From Stentor coeruleus (taxonomy: Eukaryota > Ciliophora > Heterotrichea > Heterotrichida > Stentoridae), in NCBI GenBank assembly GCA_001970955.1, contig MPUH01000203.1:1-64000 (forward strand): 64,000 nt of DNA, given 5' to 3'. Below, piece after piece: positions 27,448-36,994 of the stretch. A program made the translations under genes and the position numbers. Each line of letters opens with the position of its first letter. Position 1 is the first letter of the stretch. Below the pieces are notes generated by a model. That model was not told where the DNA came from, ran no database searches, and worked only from the letters and a program-made list of their open reading frames with translations.

Positions 27448-30400
27448 ATGAAGTATTTGGTCTTACTGCTGATACTGATGATGCTGACATATTTAAGTCA
27501 AGCTAAATACTCTAGGGATATTCAAAAATCAGGAATTGGCCCAGAGAATCGAATGGCTGCATCAATGGCAATAAACCCTTTTAATCTCGATCTCTATATT
27601 TTTGGTGGTATAAACGAAGTCTACTACAATGATTTGTGGGTTTTTAGCTTATCATCACGGAAATGGAAAATCTTATATCCCTTCTCTGAAACGCCAGGTA
27701 AAATAAATTTAGATCCAAGGATGAATCCTGCAGGGTTAGTCAGAAACACTACACAAGAATTTTGCATATATGGAGGAAGGTCATATAGCAAAGTTTATAC
27801 AGATTTATGGTGTTATGATATAAAAAAATTTAAGTGGAAGCTTATAAGCACATATAACTCACCACCAGTTATTAAACATATTGCTTTTACTTATTATAAT
27901 TATGAGAATCAAGATTTTCTCGCAATAGCAGGCAGCGACATTTTTAGTTTTGACTTAAAGTTTTACATGTATTTTATAATCAGACTGGACTTCAGATCAA
28001 AATTTTGGCAAGAATTCAATCTTGATTTTACTTTTTACAATGGGGAATTTGAAGCAGATGGAATAAAAGTGCCTAAAATTACTATTCATTATTATGAGAG
28101 TGCAATATACATTCATGTTTTTTCAGAAGCTAAAGAATTGCAAAAAATTTTCATGTATAACCTTGAAACTAAAACAATAATAATTTCTAGTTATTCAGCA
28201 TCACTTAGGTGCGATTTTGAGTTAAAGTACATCTTCTCCACTGTTTTTAATGATACTTTGTATTCGTTTTATAATCCTTCAACGGTATTAGGAATGAACT
28301 TATTTAATTACTCAGATATATCAAAATCAAACATTGAAAATTTCAATATAATGTACCCAGCTTTATGTGCTTACGAGAACAAAATTTTCTCTTTTGGTGG
28401 CAGACTCTACATCAATAGTTTAAAAACAAAAAAAGTTATCAATTCAATTTTCGAAATTGAGTTTTTAGAAAATGATAAATTCGCATTAACTACAATATCA
28501 GAAAACTATCTCTCACCTCAGACAAGATTTGCCCATAGTATGCATTTAATAAAAGGTAACTTTTATCTTTTTGGTGGAAAATCTCAAAAAACATATTATA
28601 ACGATTTATGGGATTATAATCCAATTACAGATATTTGGAAACAAATCTCAGCACCAGGAGATTCACCTAGCCCAAGAGCATTTTTTGCATCAGATTCAGA
28701 AGGTGATGCTATGATAATATGGGGAGGAGAAGGTTCTGATGGTCTAAAAAATGATATGTTTCTTTATAATGCTTTTAAGAATACTTGGAGTAAAATTATC
28801 CCTCAAACATCTTTGGTTCCTAGTAAGAGGAAAGCTGCTTGTATTGCGTTAATGCTTCCTTATGCTTATATTATTGGAGGATTTGATAGTTATGGGATTT
28901 GTAATGATGTTTGGAAGTTTAACTTTGGCAATAATACTTATGAAAAACTGTCTTTTGTTTATGAGTCTGCGTTTTTACATTGTTTTGCTCATGATTCGGA
29001 TATATATATTATTGGAGGAGATGATTTTAAAGAGTTTGCTTTAGATACTAATAAAAGGATATTAAAAGTAATGGCAGTTGAAACTTTAAACCTAGGGAAT
29101 ATTATTCAAGATATTTTCATTAACTTAGATCCTTACTATATAAGAATTGGAGGAAGGGACATCACTACTGATTCTTTAAAAAACTTCATAGACTTCACTT
29201 TCCCTGAAAACGAATATCTTTCCAACATTGACGATTATCCATCAGCATCTGCATATATTTTCTATAATACATCAGTTTATTATCATGGAGGTAATTATTA
29301 CACAACCCAAGTAACACCTTTCCTAGATTTACCTCGACCAAAGTTTGCAAAAATAGATCTTTTTGAATTATGTCAGGATATTGGATGTACAATGGCATGT
29401 GCAAAAGGATTTTATTATAAAAGCAATTCATGTCATTTATGCCCACCTGGTACTTATAATGATTTAATTAACAGTACAAAATGTTGGTCTTGTGATCCAG
29501 GGTATTACAATCCATCTCAAGGTGCAAGTAGTCAAAAACAATGCTATCCATGTCCAGAAGGAAGTTTTAATAGTGAATTCAATGGTAAATTATGTAAAAT
29601 ATGCCCTCAAGGATATAGCTGTCCAACTGGATCTAGAGAACCTATAATAATAGGATCTTTTAGTATTAAAAATGCTGTCATCCAACCTGTTATGTATAAA
29701 GGGAATTACCCATCACAGATAATTTTTATTGTTCAAATTGGTGGGGGTTTAATCACAGCAATTGTATTAATTTTTACTATTTCCTTTCATAAACTTAGAA
29801 GACTTATTCCTGTTTTAGACATGTATAGTAATTTGCATTTTACTGAAGATGGAAGCTTTTTGCAAATTAGAAAAAATTTTATTGGAGGATTTTTCACAAT
29901 AATTTTTGTTGGAATTTGTTCAATCGCTGTTATCTCAGTTATGAGTATTTTTTTCTTAGACAATGTTGTAGAAAGTAAATCTTTGATACCTTTAGTTATA
30001 TTAGAAGAAGAAGTGCCTAAATTTTATACCAACTTTGAAATGGAAATAAATTTGAAAAATTATGGAGATTATTGCGAGAAACAAATGATGTCTTTAGAAA
30101 TTAGCAATGAAGTAACTTGTTCTAATAATGTTTTATTTTATACTGTTAATGTGAAAAGAAGTCAAAATAGTATAAGTTGTAGAATGGAAGGGACAACATG
30201 CAAAATAAATTACAAGTGTAAAAACTGTGAAATAAATGCTGAGAGCTATGTGAAAATAGACTTACAACAACGACAAAGCTATGCGACTGAAATTTCTATT
30301 AATGTAACATCAGATTCTTCAATACCTGAGTCAAGAAGTAGTGTCCTGTCTATATTAAACCCAGACAAAGGGTATATTTTTATTGGTCCTGTACCTAATG

Positions 30401-31023
30401 AGTTTTATTTTAGTATGACACCTTCACTTTTTAGGTCTTCAGTATATAGTTTCCCATCTTTACTTACAGGATATCATGTTGATACAGGAGCTTTACCACA
30501 AATTGGTAGTCAAAATCTTATAGAAAATATGGCTTTGTCTACTGGAGTTTCTATAAAGATTGTTCTTCAAAAAGTTGCATCAGGGTTATATACAGAAAGA
30601 TCAGCTAAGCAAAGTGGAATTTTATTAGCCAGCAGTCTTTTTGGAACTGTTACTGGACTTATGAGTTTTGTTGGAGGTATTATGAGTCAGAGTGAAAGTG
30701 TTTTAACTAAAAAGAAAAAGAAGATGATAATCAAGCATAATTTGAAAAATGTTATAAAAAAAGAAGCTGAGATTAGTTCAATGTATTTTGGAGTGCAAGA
30801 ATATTATGTCCCTAGGAAAAATTGTTTTAGAGTTAAACCTTCTTCTGATAATACTCCTATTATTTTATCTATTGGGGAATCTGAAAAAATAGAATTGTCA
30901 TACTTTGATAGAACAATTTTGCAAAATGAAATCCCGATGGAATCAGATGTTATTCCTTTTAATAATCCAAAAAATAGTGAGAACGGATTTCATGAAAGGA
31001 ATATGTCTGAAAACATGCTATAA
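27448..31023 (+). CDS. secreted/membrane kelch protein with Cys-rich GCC2/GCC3-type domain
   Basis: 1191 residues. A signal peptide (1-19, MKYLVLLLILMMLTYLSQA) is followed by two groups of kelch blades up to about residue 635, e.g. LYIFGGINE, NFYLFGGKSQ, MIIWGGEGSD, AYIIGGFDS, IYIIGGDD. A Cys-rich tract (about 645-735; CHLCPPGTYN, CWSCDPGYYN, CYPCPEGSFN) has the spacing of GCC2/GCC3 (ephrin-receptor-like) repeats. Two membrane segments (about 757-782 and 815-838) follow, then a lumenal Cys-containing region, another hydrophobic segment near 1055-1075 and a basic cytoplasmic tail. Such kelch-plus-GCC membrane proteins are a common expanded ciliate family of unknown function, probably surface adhesion or sensing. 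ATG 27448. Confidence 0.85.
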   Translation: MKYLVLLLILMMLTYLSQAKYSRDIQKSGIGPENRMAASMAINPFNLDLYIFGGINEVYYNDLWVFSLSSRKWKILYPFSETPGKINLDPRMNPAGLVRNTTQEFCIYGGRSYSKVYTDLWCYDIKKFKWKLISTYNSPPVIKHIAFTYYNYENQDFLAIAGSDIFSFDLKFYMYFIIRLDFRSKFWQEFNLDFTFYNGEFEADGIKVPKITIHYYESAIYIHVFSEAKELQKIFMYNLETKTIIISSYSASLRCDFELKYIFSTVFNDTLYSFYNPSTVLGMNLFNYSDISKSNIENFNIMYPALCAYENKIFSFGGRLYINSLKTKKVINSIFEIEFLENDKFALTTISENYLSPQTRFAHSMHLIKGNFYLFGGKSQKTYYNDLWDYNPITDIWKQISAPGDSPSPRAFFASDSEGDAMIIWGGEGSDGLKNDMFLYNAFKNTWSKIIPQTSLVPSKRKAACIALMLPYAYIIGGFDSYGICNDVWKFNFGNNTYEKLSFVYESAFLHCFAHDSDIYIIGGDDFKEFALDTNKRILKVMAVETLNLGNIIQDIFINLDPYYIRIGGRDITTDSLKNFIDFTFPENEYLSNIDDYPSASAYIFYNTSVYYHGGNYYTTQVTPFLDLPRPKFAKIDLFELCQDIGCTMACAKGFYYKSNSCHLCPPGTYNDLINSTKCWSCDPGYYNPSQGASSQKQCYPCPEGSFNSEFNGKLCKICPQGYSCPTGSREPIIIGSFSIKNAVIQPVMYKGNYPSQIIFIVQIGGGLITAIVLIFTISFHKLRRLIPVLDMYSNLHFTEDGSFLQIRKNFIGGFFTIIFVGICSIAVISVMSIFFLDNVVESKSLIPLVILEEEVPKFYTNFEMEINLKNYGDYCEKQMMSLEISNEVTCSNNVLFYTVNVKRSQNSISCRMEGTTCKINYKCKNCEINAESYVKIDLQQRQSYATEISINVTSDSSIPESRSSVLSILNPDKGYIFIGPVPNEFYFSMTPSLFRSSVYSFPSLLTGYHVDTGALPQIGSQNLIENMALSTGVSIKIVLQKVASGLYTERSAKQSGILLASSLFGTVTGLMSFVGGIMSQSESVLTKKKKKMIIKHNLKNVIKKEAEISSMYFGVQEYYVPRKNCFRVKPSSDNTPIILSIGESEKIELSYFDRTILQNEIPMESDVIPFNNPKNSENGFHERNMSENML

Positions 31024-32292
31024 ATAAGCTTATTTCAAGATACTACAGCTATTATTGATATTATGATTGCGAATTATAGACAGAATAGAAATTGAAAAAT
31101 AGAAACAAAACTTTCAAGTAAGATAAAGTAAATTGAGATAATTTAGGCATGGGACTTAAAGTATAAAAATACTTGGAAGGATTTGTAAGCAAATTATAAA
31201 GCATTAATAGCTTAGTATCTTAAATTAGTATAAATTTCATTTCATAAAAAATAATTTCGAATAAATACTTTCAAAAAATATTTTAAAAATAACATACAAT
31301 AATTCTTTATCTTTAAACTGAATTATTTTAAAAATTAATTCTGTAAATCAATGAACTTTAGTAACTCTTCCCAAAAGCATTTTTGTTATGACCCTTTTCT
31401 ACTGCTTATAATTATAAACTTATAATATCAAAATTTATTTTTTTAAAAATAATATACTCTTTTCAGAAAATATAATTTGAAATCTAATCATTTTCCTAAT
31501 TAAAATACCAAATTTTTCAAATCAAACTATGAGTTTCTTATTTTTATATATTTTAGTCTATTATTTCAATAATATTCTGTATGGGTCTTTATGTAATATT
31601 TATATATATTTGAAGACTTGAGCTTTTTTTTTTTAATTATATGAGGTAAAATAAGAGGGTTAATTATGTTGATTAGAATGATATTTTCAAGTTATAGAAA
31701 GTATTACAGAATAACAAAGGAAAAATAATTAATAAATTAATGATAGAGACTAATAAAGATATAGAGTATATTTTGAATAACTGTAGCAAACTGCAATAAT
31801 TATATTTTATTATGAGATTATCTTAAGGGAAATATTATGATTTAATCTTTAAAGCATACAATGGTGAAGATTAACCAATTTCTACTAATTTAGCGTATTT
31901 CAACCAAGTAAATAGGATTTATTAGTATCTAGTGATACTCCGTATAAAATCTCTAATGATTTTCTTAATAAAATTTGTCATCCTATCCATTTAAAACTGG
32001 TTAATTTTTGAACAGCATCTTTTTTTTAAAGTAATCTTATTATATTATGCAACTTATTGTGTTCCAAATATCAAATTTTAATCATAAATAATTCCAGTAT
32101 TTAAATTTTCTATAACAATTTCTTTCTGTGTCTTCTTAGTTCCTATTTTCCATATGATTTCATATCAAAACACAATTTACGTTAAAAATTTAATCCTTTT
32201 AATCTATAATTTTCATATAAACCTTACTTTTTATATCAAATAAGTTCCTTTGCATTTCACCATTTAAATCCTTTTTACCAAAGATAATAATT
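31024..32292. other. long AT-rich spacer with a faint decayed ORF
   Basis: No intact gene. From about 31741 to 31980 the plus strand reads in one frame as protein-like sequence (NKDIEYILNNCSKLQ; FKAYNGED; STNLAYFNQVNRIY) with several TAA/TAG stops, probably a dead gene of unknown family. The rest shows nothing. Confidence 0.4.
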
Positions 32293-35200
32293 ATGATTGA
32301 CAAGCAAGTTTACATCAGCATATTCATGAACGGCCTTACATCTAGTATTTTAATCCTGTGCATGTTTTCAGACTTTCTAAGTTTTGAAACATATACAACA
32401 ACCTTATGGGGTATAAAAAATTACATAGCTTATGAGGATGTCAAAGGGAATGTTTACTCTTCCTTCTCCGATTTCGAAAGTTTCGCATGTAGGAAAAGCA
32501 GAAACGAAGGGATACTTACAGTTTGTGGGAACATCCTAAATTTCCAAATCAGTGGAATTTTATTCCAAATCGCAAGCTACACAGCCCTAGCACTTATTTT
32601 TTATACAGTCTACAGCTATTTCAAACGTAAAAAGACTTATAAATACCTTCCTTATCTACCTAGTCTTATCTATTTCATAGGTTCATTATTTTTTCTTATC
32701 TTTGTATCTTCAACTTTATTAGACCCTCAAGATAATATTGTATCAATTTCTTATGAACGAGGATATTTCCTTCTTTTCCTTACAAATATTTTAAACATTC
32801 TAACTTGTGCCCATTATTTCTATATTTCCCTTCAAGCCGATAATGAATTTCAAGAATTCAATGATTCTAATGAAAATGTTATTCAAGATATAATCCCTGA
32901 TAACAACATTCAAAAATATTTAGAAGAAGTTTTTACAAAAGACCCTGAAGATATTAAAGAATGTTATGCGAAAGACCTTGAAAAATTTACAGATAAACAG
33001 AAAAATGTCCTGAAAAACTGGGCTAATCAAGACTTGCATTTAAGGAAAAAATTTGAAGATTTGTTAAGGATATTAGAAGATATTAAAAACATATCAATAG
33101 GAGAATCTATAGAAAAAGCACAAAAAGCTATGGATATAGTTAATGAAATGATTATTAAAATTAAACAAGGAAATGATGGTAATAGGGATAAAAGAAAATA
33201 TGATGATATTGAAACAACTAGAAGATATCAAGAAAAAGAAGAAAGTAAATCAAGAAATGATATTGGGGATAATGAGATGATAAAGAAAAATCTTAATGAT
33301 AAAATTGATAGGATTACAACTGAAAATCAAGAAATTAAAAATGAAATGAGTAAAATTATTGTCTTGGCTGAGTCTAGATTAGAAGAAATAGAAAAACAGA
33401 AAAAAATATTAGATAATAATAAACAGTTACTTGTAGAAAAACATCAGAGGATTGAAGAATTGGAAAAACAAAGACACCAGCTAGAAAATAAGGATAAAAA
33501 CAGTTTAGAAAATGTTAACGAATTGAAAAAATACCTTAAAGAATATGAAGAAATACTTATCCAAACCAAAAAAGAAAAAGATGAACTAATTAGATCGCTT
33601 AGAACCAAAGAAAGTGAAAATGAGGTTATCCAAGAACAGTTTATAAAATTGAAAAACGAAGCTTTAGTCCTTAGATCTTCTTTAAAACCAACAATAGAAC
33701 CAAAAACAAACATAAACGATATTGAAATTGACTCTCTCAATCTCCAAATAGCTCATTTAACTGAAAATCTTAAAAAATCTAAAGAAGAAATTTCTATGCT
33801 TGTTCAAGAAAAAATCACTATCGGACAAGAAAATGAAAATCTGCATAAAAAACTTGATGATTCAGTTAAAGAATACCAAATATCCTTAAATAAAATTTAT
33901 GGACTTGAAAATCTTATCCAAGAAAGTAATGAGGTTAAAAATAAATACTTTAAAGCTTTAGATGATATAAATGAAATGTCAACAATGATTGAATCATTTA
34001 AAAAAGATACTGGAGCACCTGAAGAAAAAAGTTTTTTTGTAGAGAAATGTACGAGAAAAAAACAGAAAATAAAAAAACTTAGAAGGGAAGCAAAGAGAAA
34101 TGAACGAGTTATTGAAGATACTCAAAAGAGTATAGAAGATTGTGAGAGGGAAATTGAAGAATTAAAGAAAGAATTAGAAGTTGCTAAATTGAAAGAAAAT
34201 GAAGGGTTTAAAAAACTTAATATGGCTGAAGAGGAATGGGAAAGAGTTAAATCTGAACTTTTACATAATAATGCTCAGCAAAATAGAGAAATTGAAGTTT
34301 TACAGTCAAGGATGAGAACTCAAGAAGATTTCTTTGAAAAAGAACTCCAAACCACCCAACTCCTCCTAGAAAGTGCAAAAGACGAAAGGAAAAAATTCGA
34401 AAGTCAAGCCGACTTCCTTAAGAACGAATGTGACCGACTCTTAGACCTAGAAAAGCAATTAGCCCAAGGTTTACCAAAAGATCTTTCAGCCCTCCAGCCA
34501 ATAATAGAAGAAAATCTTCACCGTAACTCAATCAATTTCCAAAATTTTGAATCTCAAATCAATAAATTCTTATCAGAAAAAGAAAAACTTAGAAGTAAAC
34601 TTCAACAAACTGAAAACGAATTACAAGTTGTATCAGAAGAATGTCAACAATTACATAAATTACGTTTTGAAACTAGACGTGAAGAGAATTTAAGTATAAG
34701 TTCTGCTGAATCTTTTTCACATAGTATACAAGATTCACTAATTATCGAAGGAATATCTCCAAGTATAATTTTCCATAATCCACTAATGGAAAAACTTAGT
34801 AAACTAAGAAAAGAGCCTCCAATGAGTTATTCAACAGTATGGAAAACCCTTGAAACAATGATGATGGAGAAGTTAAAAATTGATAAAGTTGATATTGAAA
34901 TAGGGAGGCTACCAAGAAATGTTGCTGATTACATGTTTGAATTTATGTATAAACAATATGGATTAAAAGCATTAGGTCTTAAACAACTTAAAGCACTTAC
35001 AGTTTCCTTAGAAGAATTATATAAAGTCCAACATCCATATGCAGTGTTTTTTTCTAGAGTTATGGGAATTTTCCATTCAAGACCAATCCCTGCAAGAGTT
35101 AGTGTTTTTTTGTTTTCAGTTCAAGATCAATTCAATAATATAATAAAAAAACCTAAATCTAAAAGCGAGAATTTTTCTGAAATATATGAAACTATGCAAT

Positions 35201-35898
35201 TTGGTGGGGAGGCTTCTATTGTTGATATTGTTGGATTAGTTAAAAAAGTTTTCTCAAAACATAGACCAGCAGGAGAAAGAGTTCTTTACAATCTTCATCG
35301 TGATCGACCAGATCGTCTTGAGTTAACAATTCTTAAAATCTGTTCATTATTAAAAAATCTAGGAGAAAATGAAGAATATTTATTTGATGCAATAAAAGAT
35401 AGTGGAATAAGTGCTGATTATCAAGAATTTATTGATGGAATTAGAGATGGGCTTAATGTGTGGATTAGTCAAGAAGAAGCTGAAGGACTTTGTTCGTTTC
35501 TTGATGAAAATGGGAAAGGGGAAATAACACTTGAAGCATGGAAAAATAAGATTAAAATTGATGAGTTTATTAATAAGGCTGATTGTAAAGCGGCTATGGT
35601 AACGAAAGCTGACTTTCTTAATAGTCTTGTTGCTGAATATGAGTATGAAGTTTTAGAAGATTATCATGCTTTGAAAAATGTTATTAAGGGATCGAATATA
35701 TCTGCTGAACAAGCATCGCAGTATTTGATACAAATTGATCCTGATATGAATTTGGATATACAGGAAAGGATATTTAAAGAAGCTCTTGTGCATGATGGGG
35801 GCAAAGGGAAGGAAGTGTCAAGTGAAGCTTTGAGTATTGTCATACTCAAACATAATATTGGAGGATATGGTAAAGGGGTTTTTACCTTAGAGATTTAA
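32293..35898 (+). CDS. four-pass membrane protein with giant coiled coil and EF-hand-like C-terminus
   Basis: 1201 residues. The N-terminus has four membrane segments (about 6-28, 88-110, 122-141 and 156-178) with a Cys-containing loop between the first two, which looks like a tetraspan unit. A very long charged coiled coil follows (about 235-780), then a globular alpha-helical region (about 810-1000) and an EF-hand-like segment with DENGKGEITLEA in the loop (the last ligand position is Ala, so calcium binding is uncertain). It may tether cytoskeleton to a membrane, for instance at the cortex; this is inference. Single exon, ATG 32293. Confidence 0.8.
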   Translation: MIDKQVYISIFMNGLTSSILILCMFSDFLSFETYTTTLWGIKNYIAYEDVKGNVYSSFSDFESFACRKSRNEGILTVCGNILNFQISGILFQIASYTALALIFYTVYSYFKRKKTYKYLPYLPSLIYFIGSLFFLIFVSSTLLDPQDNIVSISYERGYFLLFLTNILNILTCAHYFYISLQADNEFQEFNDSNENVIQDIIPDNNIQKYLEEVFTKDPEDIKECYAKDLEKFTDKQKNVLKNWANQDLHLRKKFEDLLRILEDIKNISIGESIEKAQKAMDIVNEMIIKIKQGNDGNRDKRKYDDIETTRRYQEKEESKSRNDIGDNEMIKKNLNDKIDRITTENQEIKNEMSKIIVLAESRLEEIEKQKKILDNNKQLLVEKHQRIEELEKQRHQLENKDKNSLENVNELKKYLKEYEEILIQTKKEKDELIRSLRTKESENEVIQEQFIKLKNEALVLRSSLKPTIEPKTNINDIEIDSLNLQIAHLTENLKKSKEEISMLVQEKITIGQENENLHKKLDDSVKEYQISLNKIYGLENLIQESNEVKNKYFKALDDINEMSTMIESFKKDTGAPEEKSFFVEKCTRKKQKIKKLRREAKRNERVIEDTQKSIEDCEREIEELKKELEVAKLKENEGFKKLNMAEEEWERVKSELLHNNAQQNREIEVLQSRMRTQEDFFEKELQTTQLLLESAKDERKKFESQADFLKNECDRLLDLEKQLAQGLPKDLSALQPIIEENLHRNSINFQNFESQINKFLSEKEKLRSKLQQTENELQVVSEECQQLHKLRFETRREENLSISSAESFSHSIQDSLIIEGISPSIIFHNPLMEKLSKLRKEPPMSYSTVWKTLETMMMEKLKIDKVDIEIGRLPRNVADYMFEFMYKQYGLKALGLKQLKALTVSLEELYKVQHPYAVFFSRVMGIFHSRPIPARVSVFLFSVQDQFNNIIKKPKSKSENFSEIYETMQFGGEASIVDIVGLVKKVFSKHRPAGERVLYNLHRDRPDRLELTILKICSLLKNLGENEEYLFDAIKDSGISADYQEFIDGIRDGLNVWISQEEAEGLCSFLDENGKGEITLEAWKNKIKIDEFINKADCKAAMVTKADFLNSLVAEYEYEVLEDYHALKNVIKGSNISAEQASQYLIQIDPDMNLDIQERIFKEALVHDGGKGKEVSSEALSIVILKHNIGGYGKGVFTLEI

Positions 35899-36094
35899 GT
35901 AATTATATTGAATAAATAGGACTTTTGGATTAGATGTAGAGTATTTTTTTTAGGGTTAGAATAGATAGTTTATTTTGTATAGGAAAGTAATATTGTATAG
36001 ACTGGTTTTATGTATTTTATTAGTAATCAATTTAGAATTATGTTAAAATCTTATTATAACTTTATGATTATTAAATATGAATATAATTTACTAT

Positions 36095-36603
36095 TTACTC
36101 ATATTTTTTAATAAGGATTCTGTCATATTTCTGTTAGAATCATTGCATTGCCTTTTTTCTTGTAATTTTATAGCTTTTCCCTACAGTTGAAGCTAAATAC
36201 TTTCTTCTATTCACTCTTTATACAATTTTTTTAAAATCCATATTATAAATGCCTTTATTAGGATCATATTTTATTCATAAATCAATATGTTCTTGAATAC
36301 CGAATCAAATTCCCAGAATCAAAAAAGTTATTTTTTTTAAACTCGAATTCTTTAACTTTGGGTCCTATCAAGGTATCTTCATCTTTTAGCCCTTTAACTG
36401 TTGCATTGACTGTAATTTGTCATTTCTTCTTATACCAAAGGAACAAACAATCTAAGAAACCTTAGAAAGCACAGGTTTTTGTTCTGTGTGAACTTTACTG
36501 GCTCTTATAATACAATTGCCTGCTTCACCAATACAGATTTTATAACTAGCTTGTCGATTTTTATGTTTTGCATAGGTTTCCTCTGTTTTTCTGCTTTCAC
36601 CAT
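36095..36603 (-). pseudogene. decayed ribosomal protein uL5 (RPL11) gene
   Basis: Reading from ATG 36603 on the minus strand, successive frames match uL5 in order: KPMQNIKIDKLVIK; CIGEAGNCIIRASKV; PVLSKVS then CSFGIRRNDKLQ; VNATVKGLKDEDTL; KEFEFKKNNFFDSGN; FGIQEHIDL; IKYDPNKGIYNMDF; TVGKSYKITRKKAMQ; QKYD. SFGIRRN, KNNF.D.GN and FGIQEHIDL are diagnostic. At least three frame shifts and several in-frame stops (for example where Trp and Gln of MRWFQQKYD would be) show it is dead. The cell must have a working copy elsewhere. The span of about 170 codons is close to the normal 175-180, so this is a full-length copy. I could not see whether introns are retained or lost. Confidence 0.85.
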
Positions 36604-36994
36604 TAGAATATTTACCTTTTCAATATCCTTAACCTAATATAAATCCTAAAATTACACAAAATATTAAACTCCCATTAAATCCAAATAATCATCCTTAGTT
36701 GCAATTCAAATATTAAATTTTTAAGATTACTCTTTAAATATTTTTCTAAAACCTCTTTAGTAAATATATATAATAAATAAATCTACACCCTTTATACCCT
36801 ACTTCTAATTACTCTATTTTTCAAAAAAATATTATAATCATTAAATCTATCACTAAAAATTTACTATCTTTAACATCTGATCATTTTTTATAAAATATTT
36901 TCTCTTCAAGTCTTAAAAACATTATTTCAATTTGCTTTTTTATTTCAAAATCTAATAATAAATCAAATGCATATAAAGTCGTTACAAATAATTA
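36604..36994. other. AT-rich spacer upstream of PKG gene
   Basis: Extremely AT-rich; nothing recognisable. It probably contains the PKG promoter and whatever drove the now dead uL5 gene. Confidence 0.5.
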
